Shown: one piece after another, positions 49,162 through 62,500 of the stretch
Layout: the number at the start of each line of letters is the position of its first letter
Numbering within the stretch: position 1 is the first letter of the stretch
Assembly (NCBI RefSeq): GCF_964355755.1
Contig: NC_092672.1
Location: 34,096,501 to 34,160,500 of the forward strand
Direction: 5' to 3'
Source of the DNA: Antedon mediterranea
Lineage: Eukaryota > Echinodermata > Crinoidea > Comatulida > Antedonidae
Length of the DNA stretch: 64,000 nt
Notes under the pieces: generated by a model
The model's input: only the letters and a program-made list of their open reading frames with translations
Told to the model about the DNA's origin: nothing
The model's database searches: none
Position numbers and translations under genes: made by a program

Positions 49162-52100
49162 TTACTCAGTACTTGGTCCTGGTGGTTGAGGGGGTGGTAC
49201 GCCTGAACCGAAACCAAGTCCAAAGCTGCGTTGAGTATGAGTCTTAATACGTGCAACCTGGTATTCTTGATCGAGTTGACTAAACAGTTTTTCTCTCTCA
49301 CTTTCTTGTTCCAGTACTTCTGCAATATTACAAAAAAAAAGAATTTTTGTTTTTACGTGTTCATAAATTATGGTGATATAAGGTTTGCGGTACACCACAT
49401 ATATATTTAGTTCTGCAAGAACTGTTGAGGTTCTCAACGTTTTGATCAATAAACTTTGATCATCCTCAGGAATGGTGAAATATACATGGTGTACCGCAAA
49501 GCTTACATCAACAGTTGATTTCGCCATGCAAACCTTCAAACAATATATTCTTAAATTATCTTTTTAAAAGGTTAAATTTGGTGGAAATATCTGTTCCTTT
49601 ATCTGAATTTACTTTACATTATTATTCACGATATCAAACGCATTGTCAACAAGCATAATTGATTTATGAATAGGGGGAGCATCCTTCCAAATGTCAAAAC
49701 AACTTACCTGCATCTTGCGGATCAGCAGAATCTGCTTTAATACCCATCAAACGTCTAAACTTCTCTTTTGTAGCTGCATCTCCAAATGATGTCTTCTCCC
49801 ATTTGTTACTAGATGTTGTTGTTGCTGCTGTTATCTCCTCAGTTTCCTATAACAACACATGAGTTCTATTTGTTAGCTTAGCTACCGTATATTTCGGTGT
49901 ATAAGTCGCACTTTTGACACGCAAATTTGACCTCTAAATTAAGGGTGCGTCTTATACACCGAACATAAATGCCTCACCACACAGATTGTACATAGGCCTA
50001 AGGCTAGGCCTAGGCTATCGTCACCTCGTTTGCTAGGCCTGAGTAGGCTAGGCCTAGCTAAAGTAACTAACTAACGTAACGGCAACCTGCTTCTGCCTAG
50101 TTTTCAAGGCATTTTAGCATGATGTTATACTAAAAATATGATGAAAAGATTTGTTCATTATGGCGATTAAATTTCATTTGTAAACGTTTACGTCGTACGA
50201 TTGGAATAGTATTTATTTATACAGTAGTTGTACGCACGATCGCCGTACCCCCAGCGCAAGCCCTTGGCGGCCACATGGTGTACGGTATTCGACTAGTATA
50301 TTCTCCAGGTGATTATAGCATGGACCTAGCGTACACACTTCTCGGATACATAGATACTAATCGAATACGATTGTCCGTGAAAACGTCTGCCCTCTCGAAA
50401 TGATCGAGCGAGGCTAGCCCACATATACGTGTTACACACATGGTCATGCACTCGATGTTGCGGCTGTTGAGGCTAGGCGCGGCCGAGCCTAGGTAAGAAA
50501 AAACCTAAATAAAGGACGCCGTTGCAGATATAACAAAATATATTATTACAATAATACTGATTACAATTTAAAAAAACATTGTTTTGATGAAATATAAGGT
50601 GCGTCTTATACACCGACGATATAAAAAATACCGATATTTTACTCTCAGTTAGGGGGTGCATCTTATACACAGGTGCGACTTATACACCAAAATATCTAAA
50701 GCGCTATCTACATGTGATGTGCCCATATATGGACATGATGATGTTATATCACTACATATTTGGGCATATCACTACATATTTGGGCATATCACTACCATAT
50801 TTGGACATATCACTACCATAATTGGGCATATCACTACCATATTTGAGCACATCACACTTTTTTTGTCAAACTAGTTTGCTAGGCTCGCACTGGCCGATCG
50901 CCAAGTCGCCATGGGCGAAAACGTTTCTAGATTGGCGAAAACGTTTCTAGATTGGCGAAAAATAAAACGGCTACTTTAGCCATTTTGGCGATGACATATG
51001 ATAAAATAGATTTAAATAATCATTTTGGCGAAAGCATAAAGTCCAACTAAAAGGTCCATTTGTCGATCTCCAAGCATTTATTTTGTATGTTATCACGTTG
51101 TTTACTTCAATTCAAGCTCCATTTTTCGTCAACTTGTTTCGTTGTACCAGGCGTCTCTTGTTATTTCAAAAAGATGGAGATAGCAGAGGTAGACTGCACA
51201 GAGAGACAGACGTTACACGACACGTGGATGATGAAGTCTACCCAAACTATCACGTGTTGTGCGCTGCACAAACGATCAACTACGTAGCCGACGGTCGGCT
51301 AATTACCGGGATTGTCTATTTTTCGATAGGGGTGTACTTTTCAGATTAAAAAGAAACATTATAGTAGTATCTTCGATGAATGACATCTTAATCTTATCGA
51401 AATCAAAAATGTATGCGTTATGCATTTTAGAGTCTTCCAATTTAATGTAGTTTCATATTTTAGCCTTAATAAACTTCCCTCGTGCGTCAGTGTAAACAAA
51501 ACAACATGCGGGAAATGGTAGAGTCTAACAGGGATTTAGCTGAACACACACATGCATCTGAGCGGGGCCGGCCGCCGGCTTCTGTTTTGTTGTGTAAAAT
51601 TAATAATAATCGGATAAATTTCTCGCCCTGGCAGAAACGCTTCGGCGCAGCCTTGAGGGATGCTTTGGCCTATATTATCTTACGTTTAACAACGATACGA
51701 GTGTTCGTTTGCTAGGAATTTCCCTCAATATTTTTAGCATACGATATACCGTTGCGTTGTTGTACATAATTTTGTAGGCCTAGACGGGCGGTTCTGCACT
51801 TTCGCACCTCTTGAGCATACCCAATTTAAAAACATTAACCGGCTCATTCTGAGTGATTCTAGGACACGATTTTCGCCTGGTACGCCACAAGCCGTCAGGG
51901 GATTTCAGAAAACTGTAAAATGTTTCTTATTAAATTGATAACTGCATAAATGCTGTATGATTAAAAACAATTTGAACAATTGTTTTGATCATGTAAAAAA
52001 AAATACAAAAAAAAATATTTTTTTTAATCATACAGTGATATAGGCATGGTTCTTTATCTCAATGCCTTACAAAAATGTTCAGGGAACAGTGTATAGACCT

Positions 52101-55100
52101 GTTGACATAGATAAATTGACTAAAATGTTTTTACCACTATATTTCAAAAATTTAAATTTTGGCTATAAACCGATTCATTTGGCTAAATAAAAAAATTTGA
52201 CTTTAGCCATTTTGGCTATAGATAAACTGATTTGACTAAAAAAAATATTTTGACTTTCGCCAAATGGCTAAACAAAATGAAATGTTAGTGCTACCCCAGG
52301 TTTGATAGTGTAGACAAAGCTTAAAACCATCAAGTAAACTACAACAAACAAGGGCAGCATTGTTCGAAGGTTTCTAAAAAAAAAATGTATTTTTGGGCAA
52401 ACTGTTTCTCCATTCTGTATTGAACTAAAAAACCATTATTACTTTAAAACCTAAAGCTCTGTCTACACTATCAGACCAGAAAAGTGTGATGTGCCCAAAT
52501 ATAGTAGTGATATTCTTTCTGTCACAAAGTTAATAGTGTAGACAGAGCTTAACACAGGTAGACACATTATTTATATCTATTGATGTTACAATTATTATAC
52601 AGAGATGATTCGAATAAGTCTAAACAAAGTGATATAAACAAAGTGATATAGATATTTAATTACCTCAGGAACTGGGACCTTCTTGGATGACCAGAGTAGC
52701 TGTCGTTTCTTTGCCTTTGCTGCATACTGCAATGGGTTCACTGCCATGGGATTATAATAGCTGGGTACAGCTATACCAGTTGTTGCCAACGCCTATGGGA
52801 AAGGTATAAACAATTTGATGTATTTTTGTCTAAATACGCAAAAGGTCATATTTTTAATATATATGTGAACTTTTATTCAATCAATCGTACATTTTTTTGG
52901 TATTATAATGGCAGCATAATAATGTATATTTACAGTAATTTTTCCAAAAAAACAAAAAAAAATAAATATTAATTATAAAATATATAGTATATAAGGAGCT
53001 TGCAATGACCTAGGAACTAGTTGGGTCATGTTAAAGCCACTAGATCTTTTTCCATCTTTGAACGATTAGATATGTGATAAATAAGCCGATTCTAACAATT
53101 TAAGCTGCCCGCTATAAATACCAAAATGCATCGCGAGCGGATTGTTATTTCCAAATTTCAAAGGACCCCCTTTCGATCGATGTTTGAATGTTACCGCTGC
53201 TTAGCCTAAGACTGTCCACAAGAGGACTTTCGACGCAAGCTACTTAGGTAGTGCATTGTTTCTTTCTTTGTATCATAATTAACCATAAAAAGTACATTTA
53301 AGACAAGGAATAACCTGGTTTAATGTTTTTAAAATAACATATATGCAAAATTTTACAAAACGTCAAAAATTGTAGGTCTAATGTCTTTTTATTGATTGAA
53401 ATATATATTTATACTGGGTAACCTCTTCAGTCAAAGACTGGTCTCCCAGAGGGCACAGTGGGTGATCAGTGGCTGTGATGTACTAATACACCGGGGTAAC
53501 CCCCTACTCGTCTCGAAAGATGTACTAGGTTCTTTAAAGTGCACACGAGCAAGTTGTGTACACTGGACCTACGGTTTATAGTCCTTATCCGAGAAGACTC
53601 GTTCTACCACCAGAACCATGGAGTGAGTGAGCCTCAAACCCCTGCCGATGTTATGGCTACGTGATTACGGTTCCACTGTCTTAACCGCTCGGCCACTCAC
53701 CCACCCTTAATTAATTGTGCGCATAAGGGGGATTGTTTTCAATTATAATATTCTTCTTACCTTAGCTTGTAATTCAGCATAAGCTGCCTGGAATGCTACC
53801 TGGGCATTGGCACCGGTCATTGCATGAGCTGAAAGTGCTTTGGCAATGTCATCTGCACCTAAAATATAACAAATTGCCTTTATTGAATTTGATTGTTCAT
53901 TTGAAGAAAACAAATATGAATAATTTCTGGTTTAGAAAGAATTACCAGAATTCAGATGTTTGGTTTTGGCTTGGTTTCCACTTGGATGCAGTGCAAGTAC
54001 ATAAGCCTACTGCAAGTAATTTGAACAATCATGATGCAAGGAATCATCCCAACTGCCGCTTGTGATTGGTCACCTTACTTGCATTGCACGTAAGTTGTTG
54101 TGTTGAGTGCAAAGCTTTCATGAGAATTGTATTTTTACGACTTAAAACATCTAAACATTATCCCAACTTACTAGTTTGAAGAAAAAGGTGTGATATACCC
54201 AAATATGGTAACGATATGCCCAAATATGGTAGTGATGAAATCATCATGTCCATATATGGGTCCATCACATTTTTTGTAACATAGTGTAAACAAGGCTTGA
54301 AGATCTTACTTTTCTTTGGTTCATTTGCAGCAGACTCTTCTAATTCCTTCCTTTTCTGATCTTGCATCTTTTTAGCTTTCTCTAATCGTCTTGCTAAGGC
54401 TTCTTGAGCATGAATTGCAGAGTCATAACCACCTCGACGTCCACCACCACCACCACCACGACCACTAAATGGTGATTTTGAGCTGAAAAACACAAGAATT
54501 TAAATAGTTACTGATAAGATTTTTATCAAGATTTATAATGCAGATTATAAAACTAGACTTAATTACTTAAGCTCTGTGTACACTATCAAACTAATTTGAC
54601 AAAAGGTGTGATGTGCCCAAAAATGGTAGTCATATTCCTAAATATTTTAGTGATATGACATCATCATGTCCATATATGGACAACACATTTTTTTCAATTG
54701 TCACATAAAATTTGATAGTGTAGACAGAGCTAAATACAAATGTTAAATTGTTCAATTGTACACCAAGGTAATACACTGTGACTTACCGTGAGCGTCTGTC
54801 ACGGTGTGGTCTAGGGGAGCGTGAACGTCTACGTCTGTCATCGCGTCTTTTTCGCTTTGGCGACCTTGAATGAGATCGTCGATATCGTCTCTTTCCTGGA
54901 GATCTAGATCGTGACTTCCGACGCGGCGATCTAGACCGTGAATGTTTCTTGGGTGTTCTGGACCGTGACGATCGCAATCGATGACGTTTCTTGGGTGAAC
55001 TCGACCGAGAGTTACGACGAGGTGGCGATTGGGATGGTGATCGCCTTCTCCCTTTTCGTTTTGGTGATATTGAATCTCTTTCTCGCCTATTCTTCACTTT

Positions 55101-58100
55101 TGCTCGTTCACGTGAAGGGCTCCTCGATGAATCGCTGTTTTCATCAGATGAAATTGGTTTCTTAGGACTATCAAGCAATGGCGATTGCTTCTTCTCAACC
55201 TTGCTGTCTATTGATGACGTTCTGGCCTGTGTTGGGAGAAACGGTGCGCTTTCAGAAAAATATCCAACAAAATGTGTTAGAACATTTGAATATGATGACA
55301 CATATAATAGAAATATCCCTTAGTACAAATATACTTTATTGTATATTTCATGGCTGGACAGAGCAGGGGCGGATTCAAGGGGAGGGGGAGGGCCAATCAG
55401 CCTGGGGCCCCCTCTAAATTTCACAAATTGTAATGTAAAAGATAGGACATCAAATTAAGTTCAATTTCTAAAAAAGTTCTATTTCACTGCTTTTAAGGCC
55501 CCCCCCCCCCACCCACCCCTATTTAAAAATCATGGATCCGCCACTGCAGTGTGGAACTTCAACACACATATATATCTTCCAATTTAAAGCGTATTTTTTA
55601 GAGGAATTTAGTTTTAGTGGTTTTGGTAATTGAATTGAATTGAAATTTATATTTATACTGGGTAACCTCTTCAGTCAAAGACTGGTCTCCCAGAGGGCCC
55701 AGTTGGTGATCAGTGGCTGTGATGTACTAATACACCGGGGTAACCCCCTACTCGTCTCGAAAGATGTACTAGGTTCTTTAAAGTGCACACGAGCTAGATG
55801 TGTACACTGGACCTACGGTTTATAGTCCTTATCCGAGAAGAATCGGAATATCTATAAACTGAAAGTAATTGAAAGGAATGGATATATAATTTTAAGGTAA
55901 AAAGTTAAATCTGTATTAAAATTTAACATTTTACCAAAACATAAACTCTATTAACTACACCTATTAAATTTATTTAGATAATCAAACTGTTGGGAAAGTA
56001 GTATTATGGATAACACACTCGAAAAATAGAGAAAAAAAGTACTAGTGCATACTATTGCACGCCTTGTGACCCACAATCGTCAAATTAAATGACAAGAATA
56101 ATATATATTACGTCATGGAGGAAATATTTATATATTTTCTCCGTGATATGTATGACATGTTCTGCTTGCACATTTTGTATTGAAATGTGTAAAGCATTCT
56201 TCTAATCTTACCTTGGCAGGAGACACGCTCCTTTTTCGACTGCTCAAGTCTCTACCGAATTCATCGACCATTGGTCGACTTGATTTTCTTCTTGACGAAT
56301 GCTGTATCATTTTTACAGTAAATACGTTATTAAAATTTGCTTATAAATTTAAAGGCATTCTATAGCACTGTTTTGTTTGATAAAATGTACTGTATTGTTA
56401 GACAAGGTAGACTGCTTTGACAAAGCAATATGGCGTAATACAGTATGTAGCTCTGATCAGCATTTGGATAGCTTTAGACTACTACACCAAATGTACAGTA
56501 TAACAAATTAAAGTGCTCATGCAAACTATAGCAAAACTGGCATGATAAATCATTACTAACATCTTTAACCTAATCCATGTCAAGCTACTAAATTTAGATG
56601 TGGAATGGCTGTAGAAATATTGATACATATAAAATTGATGTAAAGCAACAAACCTCTGGTCACTTACCTCATTACTGCCACTTCTATATTTGCGTCTTCT
56701 CTCTTCAGAAAAAAAAAATTAAAATAACTGTAATTATTCTCTTTGAAAGCTTTGCTAAAAGAGTGTTGGGAATGCAAAAGCATGTTCTTTCATTTAAATT
56801 CTAAGTTTTTCACGACTGTAGACTAGATTGAATAACGTGGCCTTTACTTGATTCATGACATTGTTAATGAGCTCATATTAATATTGTAATATGTTATAGA
56901 GGCTCCTCAAGACTAAGCCTTGTAAGGAACATCTGAGTGAAATTGAATTTAAATTTTCAGGTATTTGAATTTCATTTGTAATGCGATGTTTTTTTTTCAG
57001 AATAAATTCAGAGTGCTAACAAATTATTACAAAATAAAACTTCAAAAATATTAACCATGTGATCTAGAACGCCTTTTTCTTTTCCTTGATCTTGACCTCC
57101 GCCTACGAGAACCCTTCGATCTTGACCGAGACCGACGTCTTGATGACTTTATACGCGACCCTGATCTGGAGCGACGTCTGGAGGTTCCTTTAGATCTGGA
57201 CCTTCTTCCTCTTGACCGTGACCTACGTCCTTTTGATCTAGACCGATTGCTTCGTGACTTATGAACCTTCTCACGTGACTTTGATCTAGAAATTCTTGAT
57301 CGTGATCGTCCTTCACGTGACCTGGACCGTTTACTCCTAGATGGTGACCGTTTCTTTGGACTTTTTCGTTCTATTGATCTGGAGCAACTGCGAGACCTTG
57401 ATTGGTATTCTTTTGATGGTGATCTATACTCCGTAGCTTCAGACGTCACAGTTGCAAGCGGTTCATTTAGATTCTCTTTTATTTCAGGCATTTCTTCTTC
57501 ATTTAAGAAAGGGATACGACATTCCTTATCAATTGGGAAACTATTTTCAGGTGTCGGATCTGTTGGGTTATACAAATTGTTAAAATCGACAGTATTAGTT
57601 TGTTCAATATTTGTCAACACAGGCGCAGCTGAATATGCTTCTGCGACAGTTTCAAGTTTGCTTGTTCCTGGCATATCAACCTCTGTTCCATTTGTTTCCT
57701 GTGCTTTCATATAATGTTCCGCTTCATCCTTGGGCGGAGGGGAGTCAGAACGACTTAGTAGAGGAGGTGAATCATAATTTCCATCATTTGGTTTTGTAAA
57801 ACTAGTATATTCTTCTCTAGAAACAAGTCTAGGGGGTGAGGGGTAAACGTCTATTTTATCTAGGCCTAGGCCGGATTTCATGTGTTCTCCTGGTCGTTGA
57901 ATTCCATACTCAAAGCTTCTCTTATAAAGGTTCTAAAAGAATGATTGAAAAAAACATAAAAATTGCAGATTCAAGAATGTTTTAATATAAAATATCACTT
58001 TAAATTACTAAGCAGTATTCATTTCAGTCATTGGTAGCTACCATGTCTACTAATACAAGTACCAAGCATAGCTAGCTTACTGGATCCCTTCACCTCTGCC

Positions 58101-58403
58101 TCCTAACTTACTACCCTCAAGCCTAGCCTGTCTAGGACACAATGCCAGCGCGTGCTGCTTTTCCTTTTTTTTTTACAATACATCACCATATCTAGGCCTA
58201 TAGTAGGCCTAGCCTAGTACGAAGATTTTCTCTCCTAAAATGGTTAAATAAAGGCTGTTAAGGCATAGTTTGACTAACAATTTAAAACATATCTACAATA
58301 TATATTGTGTACACATATTTTAGGCACGAAATTATACCTCTTGAGCACGTAAATCCGCACTTATTTCACTGGAATCGCTGTCGTAGGACGCCAGACCGTC
58401 CAT
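49162..58403 (-). CDS. RSRC2: Arginine/serine-rich coiled-coil protein 2 (RSRC2-like)
   Basis: Nuclear SR-rich protein; family members associate with RNA processing, with no established catalytic activity. Ten exons, 5' to 3': 58403-58338, 57932-57056, 56702-56668, 56301-56212, 55226-54787, 54482-54310, 53858-53761, 52792-52664, 49846-49708, 49319-49162; 734 residues. The N-terminal part is acidic and Pro/Ser-rich. Long RS/RSRS tracts occupy about residues 190-320 and 385-500, followed by a Gly-rich patch and a charged coiled coil (AQEALARRLEKAKK). The conserved C terminus has TTGIAVPSYYNPMAVNP, KEKFRRLMGIK and RIKTHTQRSFGLGFG, matching the vertebrate RSRC2 tail as I remember it. The start is the ATG of MDGLASYDSDSS. 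Exon 3 is only 35 nt; it is needed to restore the frame after a weak donor at 57055. Confidence 0.9.
49884..50696. mobile_element. Non-autonomous TIR element in the last large RSRC2 intron
   Basis: The left end has ttcggtgtataagtcgcac and the right end gtgcgacttatacaccaaaa, about 22 bp of terminal inverted repeat. Internal copies gtgcgtcttatacaccg repeat the motif in both orientations. It directly abuts a family A MITE. No transposase. Confidence 0.75.
50698..52322. mobile_element. Family A MITE interrupted by a 1.4-kb insertion
   Basis: The left portion (50698 to about 50880) ends tgtcaaactagtttg. The right portion (about 52303-52322) continues tttgatagtgtagacaaagc. The left part also shows four or five copies of gggcatatcactac, a local expansion of the MITE centre. 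Confidence 0.8.
50880..52303. mobile_element. hAT-like non-autonomous element nested in a MITE
   Basis: Begins ctaggctcgcactgg and ends gtgctaccccag, imperfect inverted ends typical of hAT elements. gtttg repeats on both sides as a possible partial target duplication. attggcgaaaacgtttctag is tandemly duplicated near the left end, and ttggctaaa-type repeats occur near the right. Short frames inside show no transposase motifs. Confidence 0.55.
52452..52552. mobile_element. Short family A MITE with internal deletion
   Basis: Ends agctctgtctacactatcag and taatagtgtagacagagctt are kept. Only gatgtgcccaaatatagtag of the centre remains. RSRC2 intron. Confidence 0.85.
53031..53380. repeat. Partial reverse relative of the 16848-17466 element
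   Basis: Shares taagactgtccacaagagga-type sequence, ggtagtgcattgtttctttc and acatttaagacaaggaataa with the complement of the element in the receptor intron. RSRC2 intron. Confidence 0.55.
53396..53706 (-). mobile_element. tRNA-derived SINE with intact head
   Basis: On the minus strand the head reads gtggccgagcggttaagaca, a Ser/Leu-tRNA-like A box, with a B-box-like ggggtttgaggctc. The body runs to actgggtaac-type sequence and a TA-rich tail. A second, head-less copy lies at 55640-55850. Confidence 0.75.
53969..54095. mobile_element. Diverged family B MITE
   Basis: Includes cttggtttccacttggatgc, gccgcttgtgattggtca and acttgcattgca, matching the family B layout. RSRC2 intron beside exon 53761-53858. 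Confidence 0.6.
54178..54299. mobile_element. Family A MITE near an RSRC2 exon donor
   Basis: Contains gtgtgatatacccaaatatg, gtccatatatgggtccatca and the right end tagtgtaaacaaggctt, about 10 bases from exon 54310-54482. Confidence 0.8.
54567..54732. mobile_element. Family A MITE
   Basis: Starts taagctctgtgtacactatc and ends tttgatagtgtagacagagc. The centre is extended by a second, diverged tatggtagt-like block. RSRC2 intron. Confidence 0.85.
55640..55850 (-). mobile_element. Head-less copy of the 53396-53706 SINE
   Basis: About 95% identical by eye to the body of the other copy (cagtggctgtgatgtactaa, caccggggtaaccccctact). It stops before the tRNA-like head, as expected for 5' truncation. 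A tgaat-rich tail precedes it on the plus strand. Confidence 0.8.
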
Positions 58404-59526
58404 GTTTTGTTGCTTGATGCCCGGATGTTGAGATGTAGCTGCTGGTGGTTGATTTTCACAGTGAAAAGTGCTCAAAGAAAATTATGGTTTTTAGTGTCTC
58501 AACTCTCTAAAATATTAATTTAGTGGTTCCGTTTAGGCCTCTAGGTCCCCATAGAGTCGAGTCCATTCGGACCATTCTATAATGAAATCGGCATTAACAT
58601 TCAGTAAAATTATTAATTCTTCTTAATTTTAGGCCTGCCCTTTATATTACGGAATGATAATGTGTGTGTCCTTATTTTGGCTATTGATAAATAAACTGAT
58701 GCTATATCTTTTTATCATCGCCATAGAAACGTATTATTAATAATTAATGTTGAAAGTTGATGCCTTCAATGAGAAAATATGTATGATTTATACTCTATAG
58801 TAAAAAATGTTGCAGCAGGCCTATTAAAAGCATACAAACAATATTATTAAATTATTGTAGATAGTTTCCCGGATCCAAAATTCCTATAAAGCCTATTTGA
58901 ATTTAGGAGTCAAGTTCAATCTTTTATGTCGGTCACTGATGGTACTAATGTATTATACTATTAGTCACGTACAGCGCGTCATTAAAAAAATGTTATACTC
59001 ATGACGTCACACTTGATACCAGCATTATATTCAAAATGCAACATATACATTATTGTATAGTTTCATCGTAGTTTCTATACCGATAGGAAATGAAATGTTG
59101 CCGCGATCATAAATACATCCATGACAAAAAATCGAAAATGCAAATTTGAATTACTTATGCTTGAAATATACACTAATAAATATTGATTATACTGAGATAT
59201 TTCCTAGAGATGGGATCGATTCGAGTTTTTACTTAACATTTGGCATTTGTAGGCTATACTGTATGTTTTAAAAACCAAGTACCTATATTTTTTAATTTAA
59301 ACTTTAAAAATATTTTAATAGCGTAACTCTTTATAGAGGGCAGTAATATCATAATATCATACCGCAATCAGATATCAGATAACATTATTGTATTAAAATC
59401 GGAGCGTGCACACACCACTTATAACATTCTGTTTCAATCGCCACTCAGATTCAGGTCAGACGTTCGTCGGAGTGATTCCACATCTAGTCTTCCATACTCA
59501 TCAACAGATCAACCAAAAACTCAAGC
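58404..59526. promoter_or_regulatory. Divergent upstream region of RSRC2 and FABP
   Basis: About 1.1 kb between opposite start codons. AT-rich, with no repeat or gene recognised. Promoters of both genes should be here, but no core element can be fixed by eye. Confidence 0.35.
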
Positions 59527-62500
59527 ATGCCATCTGCGGATAAATTTGTCGGTGTTTATGGACTCCATAAGAGTGAGAATTTTGATGAATACATGAAGGC
59601 ACTTGGTAAGATGAGTTTTATTTTGATGTGTAGGCCTAAACATGAGATAAACTGTGTGTCTGGAACCTGTGAGCTAGTAGTGTTCTCCTGAAAGTCGTAG
59701 TATTGTCATGATATCAATGGTCACTCCTTAATATTTTTTAAAATTAGGCACAGCCTATAATATACGACCTTCATCTGTTCGGTAATATGAATTCTATTCA
59801 ATGACATCTATGATTATAATTGGGAATTTATTTCTATAGGTTTAGTATATCATTTAAAACAAAAGAAGTTGGATGTTTTATTTAAACGGACCCCTAGAGA
59901 GAAATGACCTCTTAACAATATTATATGTAAAATGCAGTATTTTTGTATAGGCCTATGCCTACTCTTCTTTGAATCATGTTTTTGCGGATGATACTACCAT
60001 TGTAGGTCTATGATGACAGTGATGAGTCTAATTATCGCAACCAAGTTAAACGAGTTGTAGACTGGTGTAACGAAAACAATCTGTTCTTGAATGTATCTAA
60101 GACTAAAGAAATGGTTGTTGATTTCCGTAAATCACTTAATGTCAAATATCCAATATTTATTAATGGTATATCAGTTGAGTTTGTAGAAGAATTTAAATTC
60201 TTGGGTATTTATATTTCAAATGATCTGAAGTGGCATATTAACACACGTAACATTATTAGAAAGGCCCAAAGAAGAATCTACTTCCTACGTAGACTTAAAT
60301 CATTTGGTATAAACTCTGTAATAATGTCGTCCTTCTATAGGTCAGTTATAGAGAGTGTAATAACGTATTCTTTAACGGTATGGTTCGGTAGCGCTACCGA
60401 AAATGAAAAGCGTGACCTAAATAGAATAGTCAAGACCGCATCGCGTATAATTGGATCTACACAACTGCCTTTGGAGAACATATTTTCGGATCGTCTTCTG
60501 AAAAAGGCAGTGGCTATCAAAGATGATCATTTTCATCCGGCCTCTAGTATGTTCCAGTTGATGCGCAGCGGTCGGCGATTTCGTTCTATTAAGGCCAATA
60601 AGGCACGATTTACAAATAGTTTCTTTCCAGGATCTATTAGAGCCTTAAATATGATGTAGACTTTTTTTTGTAATGTTCTTGTTTTTTGAGTTCGTGTTGT
60701 GTCCGTTGGATATTGTGCTCCGCCAACAGAGCAAACAGAATTTCTATGTTTTTCCTAAAACAAATGATAATAAATGATACTTGACTTGACTTGACTTGAC
60801 TAAAACGTGGCATTTAGTAATAGATTGTAACGCCAGAGGCGATTAAATGTTATTGAAGTTTAATTTAAAACAAATGTCAATCCATTTAGCCATGAACCTA
60901 ATCTTGTTCAGCATGAAATAGATTAAACTTCCGAAAGATTCGAGACACGCGCCGCGCCTAAAATTGTTTTAAAAATCCAGCATTTGTGTCTATATAATGT
61001 TTCCTGTTTCTTTCGTTGTGCGCGTAAGAAAAATTTACACAGACGAGCGGTAGGCCTATACAATAAGCGGAAAACCGCGTAGCTTGTCCTGACGTAAAAT
61101 ATATCCTGAGCGGAAATCGCACGTCCGCTCCGCGTTGTGTGTAAATGTTCATAAATGAATAACATAGATTCTACCATTTTATTACCGTTAATAGATCGAC
61201 CGTTTGTCTTAATGTGAAAAATAGAATTTCACCTCCTTGATCATTCATCCGTTTACTCACGCACCGTGCATTTCCTCGTATAGGCTATTAATTTACTCGT
61301 TCGTTCAAATTGTACCATGATGGAGATCTCACTGACTGTACATCTTTGGCCTAGATACTTGATCAATGACTTAACATTTCGTTTCAGGGGTTGGTATGAT
61401 ATTACGTAATCTTGGTAACACAGCAAAACCTACATTAACTGTAACTGCAAATGGGGACTCACTTAAGTTTTTCTCTCAGACGACACTCAAAAATACTACA
61501 ATAGAATTTACTATTGGCAAAGAGGCTGAATCATCGACTATGGATGGACGAAAAATCAAGGTACAGTAGAAATCCTACTCCCAATTGAGGAGACACCGTG
61601 TGACCCAGGACAGTGCCCACTGGGAGATGTTTCCGCCCTTAAATTGCGGTTGGCCTATGTTAAACTTATATTGTCATTCGTTCAAGGATGGTAAAGTTTC
61701 CCCTTCTTGATAGGGGTCTTCCCTAGTCGAACGTCTCTCCAAACAATCAAACAAGCCTCCTTCTTCCACTTAATATTATCGACCACATTTAATGTCCCGG
61801 ATGTGTATAATTTCACGCAATTACCCGGTAAAGTCGAAACCTAAGCTAATGCTAACGGCCGTGGTGCCCATCTCCATTTCCTTAGCGTTTGGGCCAGACT
61901 CCACTAAGTGTGTATGTTTGTGGGGGGTACGCCACTCCTCCCGCACAAACGAGTCTGATTTACCTTCCCAGTACTTTTCACATACCCATTTCTATCACCT
62001 GGGTGGGGAGGAACAATGTGGATAAAGAATCTTGCTCAAGGACTCAACACTGCAGTGACCGAGCCGGGGCTTGAACCGACAACCTCTTGATTGCAAGTCC
62101 AATGCTCTAACCACTGCGCCACAGTGCTCCAATTACCCGGTGAACACATATCTATCTATTTGACTAAACATTAATTGATCTAAATCCGTTCAGAGCTCAA
62201 GCTACACAAACATGTGAGGTTGTACTAATCTCTGCAGACAAGACAAGAACATACATGGGTTGTTTATTTTATCTACGATAATCGATATAATAATATCGTA
62301 CGAGAATCGGGTGTAAATTGTGTCGTGTCATGTTCTTGATTAATTAAATCGTGATTGAAACCTGGACCAATTACACTCTAAAAGTGCAACATGGAGACGA
62401 CCACCGTTTAAGAATAGGGAAAATCACAATATAATAAGTGAGAGAAAAATGTCCACATCCTGTACAGCTGAAATGCACATTTAGCAAAAATGATAACATA

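Noticed and set aside
51060-51715. Open frames in the RSRC2 intron as a hidden gene
   Set aside because: They lie in the hAT-like insertion, overlap in several frames and show no domain.
53650-53706. A possible Ser/Leu tRNA gene
   Set aside because: Only the 5' part resembles tRNA. It is the head of a SINE whose body recurs at 55640.
54938-55417. Plus-strand open frames across the RSRC2 RS exon
   Set aside because: Complement of Arg/Ser codon repeats; shadows of the real minus-strand exon.
60923-61177. Minus-strand open frame in FABP intron 1
   Set aside because: No similarity recognised and no splice partners. Probably chance.
62019-62131. A possible tRNA gene on the minus strand
   Set aside because: A and B boxes are present but the sequence continues into a SINE body, and a full cloverleaf with acceptor stem is not evident.
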